A stretch of DNA of 64,000 nucleotides from Burkholderia stabilis (GCF_001742165.1 NZ_CP016442.1:2976001-3040000), one strand, 5' to 3'. Positions 42,919-51,919 are shown, numbered from the stretch's first letter. Program-made: numbers and translations. The notes: generated from the letters alone by a model not told the origin.

Positions 42919-42946
42919 GCCCCCGCCCGGCGAACCGGACGGGGGC
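42919..42946 (-). terminator. Hairpin terminator after the DUF3567 gene
   Basis: A long GC stem (GCCCCCG... with CGGGGGC, one internal mismatch) and a CGAA-type loop, followed on the minus strand by TTTCGTTT. It fits a rho-independent terminator for the minus-strand DUF3567 gene. It lies upstream of the metH promoter, separating the two units. Confidence 0.7.
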
Positions 42947-43022
42947 GTAATCGGAGTGCTCGCGGCGCCGCGTCGTTGCGCGGCGAATGGCCCGGCCGCG
43001 CGAGGCGCCGGGCCGCGGGTCG

Positions 43023-43280
43023 TCAGTGCAGCACGACGGGCATCATCATCAGGCTGTCGAATTGCCCGAGGAATTCGTCGACTTCGTCGAGCGACGGTTC
43101 ATCCTCGATCAATTGCTTCACGTGGGCGCGGAATCGTTCGGCGAGTTCGCCGTCGATGAAGATTTCGCGCTGCGCGTTCTTGTCGACGATTTCGTATCCG
43201 CCGGCATTCATCAGATGATGGCCGGCCTGCGGCGCGAATTCGACGACGCAGTAGTTGGGGCTGTTGTAGATCATTTGCAT
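43023..43280 (-). CDS. DUF3567 domain-containing protein
   Basis: 85 residues beginning [15 protein letters not shown], then [25 protein letters not shown], a helical acidic part ([28 protein letters not shown]) and a short end LMMMPVVLH. This matches DUF3567, a small conserved protein of Burkholderiales; function unknown. Strong GAGGAG site 7 nt upstream. It is a monocistronic unit with its own terminator. Confidence 0.87.
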   Translation of the reverse strand: MQMIYNSPNYCVVEFAPQAGHHLMNAGGYEIVDKNAQREIFIDGELAERFRAHVKQLIEDEPSLDEVDEFLGQFDSLMMMPVVLH

Positions 43281-43521
43281 GGCGGCACTCCTCTTCGCAG
43301 TGGCATCTGGCCTTGTTATCCCCTAGGTGGGGCAAGCCTTGCCGGTTTCAAGGGGCTTGCGCTGCACACCCCGTTCCCGTTGCGTGGGGTGTATCGGTTA
43401 GAAGCCGATGTCTATGAAACGTTTCTTATTGTCTGCCGGTGGACTGAAATAGTTGTTAAAGAGTGTCATCGGCCATTTCGAGGAAATCTGTAATCGGTCG
43501 AAATTGCCGATCCATGCGCGT

Positions 43522-44784
43522 TCACTGTGTGACAGGTGAGGGTGCAGCCGGTTGCGCGGGCGGTTGCACGGAGGCCGGCGGCGCGGGTTGGGTCGGTTCC
43601 GCGGCCGGTGCGGTCGATGCATCGGGTGTCGCTGCTTCTGCAGGGGTATTCGTTGCGCCGTTTTCCGGTGATGCGTTAGATGGTACGCCTGGTGCAGCGA
43701 GCCTGCCATGCCAGAGCAATTCGATCTGCGCGCCGTTCGGCTCACTTTGCACGAGCCGCGCGGGCAACCAGCCGAGCGACGGCGCGAGCCACATGTCGAT
43801 GCGGCGCGTGTCGCCGTCGCGGCGCGGCAGGCGCATGAAGTGCCGCGCGCCGATGGTGCCGGCCTGCGTCTGCACCTGCTCGTCGCCGATCACCGTGATC
43901 GGCCAGGTCTCGCCGCTGTTGTTGTCGATCACGAAGAACTGCTGCGTGACGCCGGGCTTGTATGCGGCAGGGTTGCCGCGCACGAGCCCCGACAGCTGCA
44001 TCAGCATGCTGAAGCGGTCCTGCACGCCGTCGGGCAACGGCGCGTTGTTCGGCGTGCGCGTGAACACGACCTGCCGGATCTCGCGGTTGAAGATCGCGAT
44101 GTCTTCCGGCCGCTTGCCGCGCTTCTCGACGTAACGGTCGGGCGCGACGCCGAATGCGTCGATACGGCCTTCGCTGCGATACGTGAACGGGCCGACGAAC
44201 GGCACGGGCATCGACACCGACAGGTCGTAGGTGCGTCCGTCGGTGCGCCAGTGGATCGTGCCGATCATGTTCTGCATCCCGTTGTAGAACGTGTCGTACT
44301 GCAGGTCGCCGGACGGCGGCGCAGCGAACTTCACGCCGCTCGTCGCGGGGCCCGGTGTCGCGGCGCTGCTGGCGCCGGCGGCCGACGCGGCGTGCACGCC
44401 CGAGGCGCCCGGCACGCCGCTCGCCGCGGACGCGGCTGCTGCCGGCGGCTCGCCGTGCTCGGCCGTTTCCGTCGACGTGAGGACCGGCGCGAGCGCGGGC
44501 TTCGGTGCAGCGGCTTTCGGCTCGGCCGGTGCGGGCGCGGCCGGATGTTCGACCGGCTTCGGCGCGGGAGGCGCGGGTTGGCGCTCGATCGGTTGCGGCT
44601 TCAGCAATTCGATCTGGACGGGAATCTCGGCGGGTGCGGGTGGCGTGAACGAATCGCGGTTGCGCATCAGCCAGATCGCGGCGAGCGTGTGCAGCACCAG
44701 CACGACGACGAGTGCGACGGCCACGCGCAGCCAGCGGCGGGGCAGGGCGTGACTCGTGCGGGTGTCGGCAGGCTGCATGGGCAT
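43522..44784 (-). CDS. DUF3108 domain-containing protein, membrane-anchored
   Basis: 420 residues: basic N-terminus, one membrane helix (about 20-40, VAVALVVVLVLHTLAAIWLM), a Pro/Ala/Glu-rich linker with TonB-like PxPKPxEHPAAP repeats (about 48-150), a DUF3108 beta-rich periplasmic domain (about 155-385, with YDTFYNGMQNMIGTIHWRTDG and RRIDMWLAPSLGWLPARLV) and a second Pro/Ala-rich tail. The exact function of DUF3108 is not known; it is probably an envelope protein. The 240-bp gap after its stop holds nothing recognised. Confidence 0.85.
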   Translation of the reverse strand: MPMQPADTRTSHALPRRWLRVAVALVVVLVLHTLAAIWLMRNRDSFTPPAPAEIPVQIELLKPQPIERQPAPPAPKPVEHPAAPAPAEPKAAAPKPALAPVLTSTETAEHGEPPAAAASAASGVPGASGVHAASAAGASSAATPGPATSGVKFAAPPSGDLQYDTFYNGMQNMIGTIHWRTDGRTYDLSVSMPVPFVGPFTYRSEGRIDAFGVAPDRYVEKRGKRPEDIAIFNREIRQVVFTRTPNNAPLPDGVQDRFSMLMQLSGLVRGNPAAYKPGVTQQFFVIDNNSGETWPITVIGDEQVQTQAGTIGARHFMRLPRRDGDTRRIDMWLAPSLGWLPARLVQSEPNGAQIELLWHGRLAAPGVPSNASPENGATNTPAEAATPDASTAPAAEPTQPAPPASVQPPAQPAAPSPVTQ

Positions 44785-44899
44785 CGAAACGGGGTCGAGG
44801 GCGGTCGCGTGACGCCGGGCGCGCAGCGCGCGTCACAGGAATCGGACAGTCGGATACGCCGCGCGTTCGCGGCGCGTGTATCCCGGCGTACCGCGCGCG

Positions 44900-45766
44900 T
44901 CAGGCGTCGCGCGCGTCCGGACTATAGCCGAGTTCGTAAGACAGTTTCTGCGCGCATGCGCGCAGCGCCGTGTCGATCTCGCCGCCCCACGCGATGTCGA
45001 ACGAGCCTTCCTGGCCGAGCGCGACGATCGCGAGCGCGAGTTCGCCGACTGCGTCGAACACGGGCATGCAGAACGCGTGGATCGTCGGCAGCAGCATCCC
45101 CTCGACGCGCGCGGCCTCGTGCTGGCGCACGTCGGCGAGCACCGCGTCGACCTCGTCGAGCGTGCGCGGGCCGCCGTGGTGCGGCGAGCGGCGCGTGTCG
45201 GCGAGTTCGCGCTCGAGCATCGCGGCGGTCTTGCCGCGCGGCAGGTACGCGGCGAACAGCAGCCCGGTGGCGGAGCCGAGCAGCGGCATCACGTCGCCGA
45301 GCTTCAGCGACGCTTTCGCCGGATGGCTCGACTCCATCCAGTGCACGATCGTCGGCCCCTGGTTGCCCCACACCGCGATGCCGACCGTCTGGTCGAGGCG
45401 GTCGCGGAATTCGGTCAGCGCGATCCGCGCGAGCTTCACGCCGTCGACGCGCGCAAGCCGCGCGAGCCCCATCTGCAGCGCGAAGCCGCCGAGTTCGTAG
45501 CGGCCCGAGACCGGGTCCTGCGACACGACGCCGAGCCGCGAGAAGCTGACCAGATAACGGTGCGCCTTCGCCGGGCTCATGCCGGCGCGCTGCGCGAGGT
45601 CGCGCAGCATCATCGCGCGCGGCTCGCTCGTCAGCACGTCGAGCAGGCGAAAGCCGACCTCGATCGACTGGATGCCGGAACGGACCTTCTCGCCGTGCTC
45701 GCCGGAGGCGGCGTCATCGGTGTCGGAGTCGGCGAGATCGTCGTCGGGAAGCGGGCTGGCGGGCAT
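44900..45766 (-). CDS. IclR family transcriptional regulator
   Basis: 288 residues. N-terminal winged helix (about 30-90: GIQSIEVGFRLLDVLTSE, LRDLAQRAGMSPAKAHRYLVSFSRLGVV) and a C-terminal effector domain (about 105-280) with the typical IVHWMESSHPAKASLKLGD and TGLLFAAYLP blocks. An acidic 28-residue N-terminal tail precedes the helix-turn-helix. The ATG at 45766 is used. It is divergent from the FAH-family gene with 128 bp between starts and is probably its regulator. Confidence 0.9.
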   Translation of the reverse strand: MPASPLPDDDLADSDTDDAASGEHGEKVRSGIQSIEVGFRLLDVLTSEPRAMMLRDLAQRAGMSPAKAHRYLVSFSRLGVVSQDPVSGRYELGGFALQMGLARLARVDGVKLARIALTEFRDRLDQTVGIAVWGNQGPTIVHWMESSHPAKASLKLGDVMPLLGSATGLLFAAYLPRGKTAAMLERELADTRRSPHHGGPRTLDEVDAVLADVRQHEAARVEGMLLPTIHAFCMPVFDAVGELALAIVALGQEGSFDIAWGGEIDTALRACAQKLSYELGYSPDARDA

Positions 45767-45894
45767 GGGCAACGGGTGCGCGAAAATGCGGCAAGGATCA
45801 GGGCGGAAGCGGCGTGCGCGATCGCGGCGCGCCGTACGGATTCACCATCGTAAAATAGATTCCCTCCATCGTCACTACAACGGCAGAACTCCCT

Positions 45895-46887
45895 ATGAAA
45901 CTTGCTTCGCTGAAGGACGGCACGCGCGACGGCCAGCTGATCGTCGTGTCGCGCGACCTGCACACCGCGGCGATTGCCGACACGATCGCGCCGACGCTGC
46001 AGCGTGTCCTCGACGACTGGGCGTTCTACGCGCCGCAACTGCGCGACCTCTACGACGCGCTGAACCACGGCCGCGCGCGCAATACGTTCGCGTTCGATCC
46101 GGCGAACTGCATGGCGCCGCTGCCGCGCGCATTCCAGTGGGCCGACGGCTCCGCGTACGTGAACCACGTCGAGCTCGTGCGCCGCGCGCGCGGCGCGGAG
46201 ATGCCGCCCGAGTTCTGGACCGATCCGCTGATGTACCAGGGCGGCAGCGACGATTTTCTCGGTGCGCGCGACGACGTCGTGTGCCCGTCGGAGGAGTGGG
46301 GCATCGATTTCGAGGCGGAAGTCGCGGTGATCACCGGCGACGTGCCGATGAGCGCGTCGCCCGACGAAGCGCTGAAGGCCGTGCGGCTCGTCACGCTCGT
46401 GAACGACGTGTCGTTGCGCAACCTGATTCCGGCCGAGCTCGCGAAGGGCTTCGGCTTCTTCCAGAGCAAGCCGGCCACCGCGTTCGCGCCGGTCGCCGTG
46501 ACGCCCGACGAGCTCGGCGAAGAATGGCGCGAAGGCCGCGTGCACCGGCCGATGATCGTCCACTGGAACGGCAAGAAGGTCGGCCAGCCCGACGCGGGCA
46601 CCGACATGGTGTTCCATTTCGGCCAGCTGATCGCGCACGCGGCGAAGACGCGCAACCTGCGCGCCGGCTCGATCGTCGGATCGGGCACGGTGTCGAACAA
46701 GGACGCGAAGCGCGGTTACTGCTGCATCGCCGAGAAGCGCTGCCTCGAGACGATCGAGCACGGCGCGCCGCAGACGGAATTCATGCGCTACGGCGATACC
46801 GTGCGCATCGAGATGCTCGATACGGCCGGCAAGTCGATCTTCGGCGCGATCGAGCAATCGGTCGCCCCGCCCGACGGCGCCGCGTAA
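45895..46887 (+). CDS. Fumarylacetoacetate hydrolase family protein
   Basis: 330 residues of the FAH superfamily. Metal-binding pattern: IDFEAEVAVI with the acid residues, VNDVSLRNL, and the C-terminal AGSIVGSGTVSN motif. The N-terminal 100 residues (LASLKDGTRDGQLIVVSRD, FYAPQLRDLYDAL) are typical of the FAH-like branch seen in aromatic degradation clusters. Likely C-C or ester hydrolysis of an acylpyruvate-type substrate, e.g. fumarylacetoacetate in tyrosine breakdown. It is followed by a hairpin and then the crotonase gene. A TAAAAT hexamer at 45851 is a weak -10 candidate. Confidence 0.9.
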   Translation: MKLASLKDGTRDGQLIVVSRDLHTAAIADTIAPTLQRVLDDWAFYAPQLRDLYDALNHGRARNTFAFDPANCMAPLPRAFQWADGSAYVNHVELVRRARGAEMPPEFWTDPLMYQGGSDDFLGARDDVVCPSEEWGIDFEAEVAVITGDVPMSASPDEALKAVRLVTLVNDVSLRNLIPAELAKGFGFFQSKPATAFAPVAVTPDELGEEWREGRVHRPMIVHWNGKKVGQPDAGTDMVFHFGQLIAHAAKTRNLRAGSIVGSGTVSNKDAKRGYCCIAEKRCLETIEHGAPQTEFMRYGDTVRIEMLDTAGKSIFGAIEQSVAPPDGAA

Positions 46888-46912
46888 GGCGCGCGGCGCC
46901 CGCATCGCTTGC

Positions 46913-46948
46913 GCGAAACCCGGCTTTGGTCCGCGCGCCGGGTTTCGC
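46913..46948. terminator. Perfect 12-bp hairpin after the FAH-family gene, weak terminator
   Basis: GCGAAACCCGGC and its exact reverse complement are separated by 12 bases. No T run follows on the plus strand, so it may be a weak or rho-assisted terminator, or a protein site, between the FAH and crotonase genes. Confidence 0.5.
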
Positions 46949-47003
46949 CTGATGTTTGCCCGCGCGGGCTTGGCTACACTCGATCAAGCGCCAGGAGCAG
47001 CCC

Positions 47004-47831
47004 ATGTCCGATCTCTCCGCATACAGCGGTTACGAAGCACTGAAGGTGACGCGCCGCGACCACGGCGTGCTCGACATCGTGATGAGCGGTGAGGGCGCGA
47101 ACCGCAGCGGCCTCGCCACCGCGAACGCGCACATGCACCGCGAGCTCGCCGACATCTGGCGCGACGTCGATCGCGATCCCGACACGCGCGTCGCGGTGAT
47201 CCGCGGCGAAGGCAAGGGCTTTTCGGCGGGCGGCGATCTCGCGCTCGTCGAGGACATGGCGAACGACTTCGACGTGCGCGCCCGCGTGTGGCGCGAGGCG
47301 CGCGACCTCGTCTACAACGTGATCAACTGCAGCAAGCCGATCGTGTCGGCGATGCACGGGCCGGCCGTCGGCGCGGGGCTCGTCGCCGGGCTGCTCGCCG
47401 ACATCTCGATCGCCGCGAAGGATGCGCGCATCATCGACGGCCATACGCGGCTCGGCGTCGCGGCCGGCGACCACGCGGCGATCGTGTGGCCGCTGCTGTG
47501 CGGGATGGCGAAGGCGAAGTACTACCTGCTGCTGTGCGAGCCCGTGAGCGGCGAGGAGGCCGAGCGGATCGGCCTGGTATCGCTCGCGGTCGAGCCGGCC
47601 GACCTGCTGCCGAAGGCGTATGAAGTGGCCGAGCGGCTCGCGCACGGTTCGCAGTCGGCGATCCGCTGGACCAAGTACGCGCTGAACAACTGGCTGCGCT
47701 CGGCCGGGCCGACCTTCGACGCGTCGCTCGCGCTCGAATTCATGGGTTTCTCCGGGCCCGACGTGCAGGAGGGCATCCGTTCGCTGCGCGAGCGGCGCCC
47801 GCCCCAGTTCCCCGGCGACGCGCCGTTCTGA
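47004..47831 (+). CDS. Enoyl-CoA hydratase/isomerase family protein (atypical active site)
   Basis: 275-residue crotonase-fold protein. The oxyanion-hole loop [14 protein letters not shown] (about 74) and HGPAVGAG (about 118) are present. The two catalytic glutamates of enoyl-CoA hydratase normally lie in segments that here read IDGHTRLG and GDHAAIVW, so the usual Glu residues seem replaced by His and Asp. It therefore may be an isomerase or a hydrolase rather than a classical hydratase. AGGAG precedes the ATG at 47004; the frame is open 16 codons further upstream. Confidence 0.85.
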   Translation: MSDLSAYSGYEALKVTRRDHGVLDIVMSGEGANRSGLATANAHMHRELADIWRDVDRDPDTRVAVIRGEGKGFSAGGDLALVEDMANDFDVRARVWREARDLVYNVINCSKPIVSAMHGPAVGAGLVAGLLADISIAAKDARIIDGHTRLGVAAGDHAAIVWPLLCGMAKAKYYLLLCEPVSGEEAERIGLVSLAVEPADLLPKAYEVAERLAHGSQSAIRWTKYALNNWLRSAGPTFDASLALEFMGFSGPDVQEGIRSLRERRPPQFPGDAPF

Positions 47832-47910
47832 CGCGCGCTATGATCGAACCACGCGCGGCTGCGCGCCGCAGGGCGGCCGCCTCGCTCCACCAGTCAACCA
47901 GGACGCCCGT

Positions 47911-48657
47911 ATGACGACCGATGCCTCCGGCTCCAACCCTTTCGCCGGCTTTGCCGGCTTCAAGCCCGCCGACATGATGGACCGGATGTGGGACATGATG
48001 CGGATGTCGCCGTTCGGCGGGATGGCGTCGTTTCCGGGCGCCGCGCACGGGCTGCCGCCGTCGCTGTCGAGCATGTCCGACATGATGGCGCCGCTCACGA
48101 GCGTCGAGGAACTCGACAAGCGGATCACCGATCTGCGCGCGGTCGAGCAGTGGCTGAAGCTCAATCTCGGGATGCTGCAGTCGGCGATCCAGGCGCTCGA
48201 AGTGCAGCGCGCGACGCTCGCGACGCTGCGCGCGTTCGGCGCGTTCGCGCAAAGCTCGATGTCGGCGGCCGAGGAAGCGGCCGTCGCGGCTGCGCAGGCG
48301 GCAAAGGCCGCGTCGGCGCCGGGCGATGCGGCGCCGGCACCGGACGCCGCGGATGCGCCGCCGGCTGGCGATGCCGCGCAGCAGGCTTTCGATCCGGCCG
48401 GTTGGTGGAACCTGCTGCAGTCGCAGTTCAACCAGCTCGCGGGCCTCGCGATGGCGCAACCGGGCATGCAGCCCGCGGCGCCGGGCGACGTGCCGCCCGA
48501 CGCGGCCGCACCGCCGGAGAAGGCCGCGAAGCCGGCAGCGGCGGCCGCCGCGCCGCGCAAGCCTGCCGCGAAACGCGCGAAGCCGGCCGGTTCGGCTGCG
48601 GAGCGCGCCGCCGCCGCTTCGTCGCCCGAAACCCGTCCGCCGAAGCGTTCGACGTGA
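47911..48657 (+). CDS. phaM: PhaM family polyhydroxyalkanoate granule regulatory protein
   Basis: 248 residues. The N-terminal part (about 1-110: NPFAGFAGF, DMMDRMWDMMRMSPFG, LTSVEELDKRITDLRAVEQWLKLNLGMLQ, IQALEVQRATLATLRAF) matches PhaM, which activates PHB synthase PhaC1 and distributes granules. An Ala/Pro-rich middle follows and the C-terminus is a Lys/Ala/Pro region (AAKPAAAAAAPRKPAAKRAK) like the histone-like tail that binds nucleoid DNA in Ralstonia PhaM. An AGGA site precedes the ATG. It lies 24 bp upstream of the patatin lipase gene, suggesting one message. Confidence 0.88.
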   Translation: MTTDASGSNPFAGFAGFKPADMMDRMWDMMRMSPFGGMASFPGAAHGLPPSLSSMSDMMAPLTSVEELDKRITDLRAVEQWLKLNLGMLQSAIQALEVQRATLATLRAFGAFAQSSMSAAEEAAVAAAQAAKAASAPGDAAPAPDAADAPPAGDAAQQAFDPAGWWNLLQSQFNQLAGLAMAQPGMQPAAPGDVPPDAAAPPEKAAKPAAAAAAPRKPAAKRAKPAGSAAERAAAASSPETRPPKRST

Positions 48658-48681
48658 CGCGGCGCAGGTAGCAGGTCGATC

Positions 48682-49908
48682 ATGCGGCTCGCGCTCGTTC
48701 TGATGGGAGGCGGCGCACGCGCCGCTTACCAGGTCGGCGTGCTGAAAGCGCTGGCCGAGATCGCGCGCGAGGCCGATCCGCAGCGGCACACGTTGCCGTT
48801 CACGGTCGTGTGCGGCTCGTCGGCCGGCGCGATCAATGCGACGTCGATCGCGAGCCACGCGGACGACTTTTCCCACGGCGTGCGGCGCCTGCTCGAGTTC
48901 TGGGAGCCGTTGCGCGCCGACTACGTGTATCGCTCCGACTGGCTCGGCATCGCGGCCGCCGGCGCGCGCTGGCTCGCGGCGATGACCTTCGGCTGGGCGG
49001 CGCGCCGTTCGCCGCGCGGGCTGCTCGACAACGCGCCGCTCGCGCACCTGCTGCAGCGCGAGCTGAGTTTCCACCGGATCGAGCAGATGCTCGAGGCGCG
49101 GCTGCTGCACGCGCTCGCGGTGACGGCGCTCAGCTATTCGAGCGGCCGGCACCTCACGTTCTACCAGGCCGCCGAGCCGATCCAGGCGTGGCGGCGCGCG
49201 CAGCGCACCGCGCGGCTCGTCGATCTTTCCGCGTCGCACCTGCTCGCGTCGTCGGCCATTCCGTTCGTGTTTCCGGCCGTGCCGCTCGTGCTCGACGGGC
49301 AGATCGAATACTTCGGCGACGGGTCGATCCGGCAGATCGCGCCGCTGTCGCCGGCGATCCATTTCGGCGCGGACCGGATCGTCGTGGTCGGCGCGGCCGA
49401 TCCGCGGCCCGAGATCCCGGCCGCGAACGGCGCCGGCCTCGTGCGCGGCTACCCGACGCTCGCGCAGATCGGCCAGCAAGTACTCGCGAGCGTGTTCCTC
49501 GACTCGATCGGCTCGGACATCGAACGGATCGAGCACATCAACCGGATGATCGAGCACTTGCCGCACCAGATCGAAATCGACAGCGGCTGGCGGCACGTCG
49601 ACGTGCTCGCGATCGCGCCGTCCGAGCGCATCGAGCTGATCGCCGCGAAGCACCTGAAGCAGATGCCGGCGGCGATGCGCGGGCTGCTCGGCGCGGTCGG
49701 CGGCAGCCAGCCGGCCGGCGCGTCGTTCGCGAGCTACCTGCTGTTCGAGGAGGCGTTCACGCGCGAACTGATCGAGCTCGGCTACGGCGACGGGCGCGCG
49801 CAGCGCGACACGCTCGCCGGCTGGATCGCGCAGGCGGACGGCGGCAGCGCGCCGGCTGCCGGCACGCCGCCGGAGGGCGGACTCGCGACGGGCGAAATAC
49901 GGGTCTGA
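48682..49908 (+). CDS. Patatin-like phospholipase
   Basis: 408 residues with the patatin serine-aspartate dyad: glycine-rich oxyanion motif GGGARAAYQVG (about 9-19), nucleophile elbow GSSAG (Ser47), and Asp in FGDGSIRQ (about 214). No signal peptide is evident, so it probably acts in the cytoplasm or on granules. The closest known roles are lipid acyl hydrolysis; the adjacency to phaM makes a role on PHA granules conceivable, but this is inference. The last 30 residues are Ala/Gly/Pro-rich and disordered. Confidence 0.88.
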   Translation: MRLALVLMGGGARAAYQVGVLKALAEIAREADPQRHTLPFTVVCGSSAGAINATSIASHADDFSHGVRRLLEFWEPLRADYVYRSDWLGIAAAGARWLAAMTFGWAARRSPRGLLDNAPLAHLLQRELSFHRIEQMLEARLLHALAVTALSYSSGRHLTFYQAAEPIQAWRRAQRTARLVDLSASHLLASSAIPFVFPAVPLVLDGQIEYFGDGSIRQIAPLSPAIHFGADRIVVVGAADPRPEIPAANGAGLVRGYPTLAQIGQQVLASVFLDSIGSDIERIEHINRMIEHLPHQIEIDSGWRHVDVLAIAPSERIELIAAKHLKQMPAAMRGLLGAVGGSQPAGASFASYLLFEEAFTRELIELGYGDGRAQRDTLAGWIAQADGGSAPAAGTPPEGGLATGEIRV

Positions 49909-50382
49909 TGCACGCGGTTGCGGGAAATTACGCGCAGTTGCGTTTTTGCGACGGTCGGCCGCGACCGATCGCCGCACCGCAATGGGCGGGGTGCGACCAG
50001 GCAGGCGTCTCGGAAGCGTCATACACGCGTGATATCATGGCCGCCGCCGTATACACCACATCGAGCAGCCCGCCGATCCGGCATCCGCACGGGAACCTTC
50101 GGGGAACCCGCCTGGGGCAGGGGACGGGCTCGCCACCGAGCCGGCCAGCGCCGGCCCCCAACTCAGGCAAGCGCGGCCGGCTCCGTTCGAACGGAGCGTG
50201 GCTGCGGCGTGCCCAACGGCGGCGACGCGGCCGCCCGGCTGCCGGACGTGGAATCAGCGTCCGGCGGGTCGGTTTCCCGCGTAAAATTAGAGTCTTGGCT
50301 GCAAAAAGCGCGCGTGGCGCGCTTGCGCGGCAACAGTCACGTTTAGAGAAGTCGCATTGCGCAGAACAGGGGTGGGACCATC
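49909..50382 (+). other. 474-bp hairpin-rich leader region of the ferritin-like gene
   Basis: No ORF. Several GC-rich self-complementary elements are visible: a CGGG/CCCG stem with TTCG loop near 50089-50109, a perfect 18-bp palindrome at 50180-50197, an eight-base-pair stem (GCCGGACG with CGTCCGGC) at 50241-50265, and a GCGCGC-rich stem near 50308-50322. It could be a structured 5' leader or small RNA, or simply GC-rich spacer with chance palindromes. A TAAAAT hexamer at 50282 is a possible -10. Confidence 0.5.
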
Positions 50383-51261
50383 ATGAACACGATGCTTTAT
50401 CCGGAACTTTACAGGTCGCTCGAGGCTGTCCGCTGGGACATGGAGAAGGACATTCCGTGGGACAAGTTCGACGCTTCGCTGCTCACCGACGAGCAGGCGA
50501 AGACGATCAAGATGAACGCGATCACCGAATGGTCGGCGCTGCCCGCGACGGAAATGTTCCTGCGCGACAACCAGCACGACAGCGACTTTTCGGCATTCAT
50601 GAGCGTGTGGTTCTTCGAGGAGCAGAAGCATTCGCTCGTGCTGATGGAATACCTGCGCCGCTTCAAGCCGGACATGGTGCCGACCGAAGAGGAACTGCAC
50701 GCGGTGCGTTTCCAGTTCGATCCGGCGCCGCCGCTCGAGACGCTGATGCTGCACTTCTGCGGCGAAATCCGCCTGAACCACTGGTATCGCTGCGCGGCCG
50801 ACTGGCACACCGAGCCGGTCATCAAGCAGATCTACGAAACGATCTCGCGCGATGAAGCGCGTCATGGCGGTGCGTACCTGCGCTACATGAAGAAGGCGCT
50901 GAACAATTGCGGCGACGTCGCGCGTGCCGCGTTCGCGAAGATCGGCGTGCTGATGGCGTCGGCGCGCCGCACCGAGAAGCCGCTGCATCCGACCAACCTG
51001 CACGTGAATCAGGCGCTGTTCCCGCGCGACACCGTCCAGTCGCGCCTGCCCGATCCGGAATGGCTCGAGCGCTGGCTCGACGAGCAGATCCGTTTCGACG
51101 GCGAGTGGGAAAAGAAGGTCGTCGAGCGCATCCTGCACAACCTGTCGATCCTGTTCGAGCGCACGTTCGCGACCGCGCAGGAACTGAACCGCTACCGCAA
51201 GGAAGTCACCGGCCGCCTGCAAGCCGAAAGCGGTCCGTCGTCGGCGGCGCAACCGGCCTGA
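50383..51261 (+). CDS. Ferritin-like (acyl-ACP desaturase-family) protein
   Basis: 292 residues of the ferritin-like di-iron fold. Two iron-ligand repeats are seen: FFEEQKHS (Glu79, Glu80, His83) and SRDEARHGG (Glu and His near 167-170), with two further Glu in the intervening helices (TEWSALPATEMF, CGEIRLNHWYR). This arrangement is that of plant-type acyl-ACP desaturases and bacterial relatives. No signal peptide. A role in fatty-acid desaturation or another oxidation is likely, but the substrate is unproven. A terminator follows about 70 bp downstream. Confidence 0.87.
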   Translation: MNTMLYPELYRSLEAVRWDMEKDIPWDKFDASLLTDEQAKTIKMNAITEWSALPATEMFLRDNQHDSDFSAFMSVWFFEEQKHSLVLMEYLRRFKPDMVPTEEELHAVRFQFDPAPPLETLMLHFCGEIRLNHWYRCAADWHTEPVIKQIYETISRDEARHGGAYLRYMKKALNNCGDVARAAFAKIGVLMASARRTEKPLHPTNLHVNQALFPRDTVQSRLPDPEWLERWLDEQIRFDGEWEKKVVERILHNLSILFERTFATAQELNRYRKEVTGRLQAESGPSSAAQPA

Positions 51262-51328
51262 GGCCGGCAGGCGCCGCAGCCGGCGGGAGTCCGCCGGCCG
51301 CATTGCGCCGTTTCGCGTTTGACGCATG

Positions 51329-51359
51329 AAGCCCGCCCGGCCAGTCCGGCGGGCTTTTT
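51329..51359 (+). terminator. Rho-independent terminator after the ferritin-like gene
   Basis: AAGCCCGCC/GGCGGGCTTTTT stem with a short loop containing an extra CGG/CCG pair. The five T follow the stem directly. Confidence 0.88.
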
Positions 51360-51433
51360 ATCTGGTGCCGCCGCATGGCGCCGTGTTGCCATCGCCGCGC
51401 GCCGCCGTTTCGTTCATCTCCCCGATCTTCATC

Positions 51434-51919
51434 ATGTCCGCTACCTTCGAACGCAAGCTGATCACCCGTGACGCGCTGGTCGCCCTGCGCGCATCGCTGT
51501 CGTCGCCCGTCGTGTTCACCAACGGCGTGTTCGACATCCTGCATCGCGGCCACGTCACGTATCTCGCCGACGCGAAAGCGCTCGGCGCATGCCTGATCGT
51601 CGGCGTGAACAGCGACGCGTCGGTGCGCATGCTCGGCAAGGGCGACGACCGGCCGATCAACCGCGAGGACGATCGCGCGGCGCTGCTCGCGGCGCTGGAA
51701 AGCGTCGACTGGGTCGTGACGTTCGAGGAAAAGACACCCGTGTCGCTGATCGAGGCCGTCCGTCCGGACATCCTCGTGAAGGGCGGCGATTACGACATGG
51801 ATGCGTTGCCGGAATCGGCGCTCGTGCGCGGCTGGGGCGGCCGCGCGCTGGCGATTCCGTTCGAGCACGATCGCTCGACTACCGCGTTGCTGAAGAAGGT
51901 GCGCGCGCAGCAGTCCTGA
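51434..51919 (+). CDS. rfaE2: D-glycero-beta-D-manno-heptose 1-phosphate adenylyltransferase
   Basis: 161 residues equal to the nucleotidyltransferase half of HldE. The HxGH signature is His37-His40 in GVFDILHRGHVTYL; ISSTK-type end motif appears as DRSTTALLKK. It makes ADP-heptose for lipopolysaccharide inner core. In E. coli it is fused to the heptose kinase; here it is a separate gene, as known in many betaproteobacteria. The ATG at 51434 gives the family start MSATFERKL; the upstream frame runs through the terminator and is not coding. Confidence 0.93.
   Translation: MSATFERKLITRDALVALRASLSSPVVFTNGVFDILHRGHVTYLADAKALGACLIVGVNSDASVRMLGKGDDRPINREDDRAALLAALESVDWVVTFEEKTPVSLIEAVRPDILVKGGDYDMDALPESALVRGWGGRALAIPFEHDRSTTALLKKVRAQQS

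Noticed and set aside
42821..43022. Cobalamin or SAH riboswitch before metH
   Set aside because: The hairpin present is better explained as the terminator of the DUF3567 gene, and a -10 lies only about 35 bp before metH, leaving no room for a riboswitch.
50180..50197. tRNA T-arm-like GTTCGAA sequence
   Set aside because: It is part of a perfect palindrome; no acceptor or anticodon stem can be built around it.
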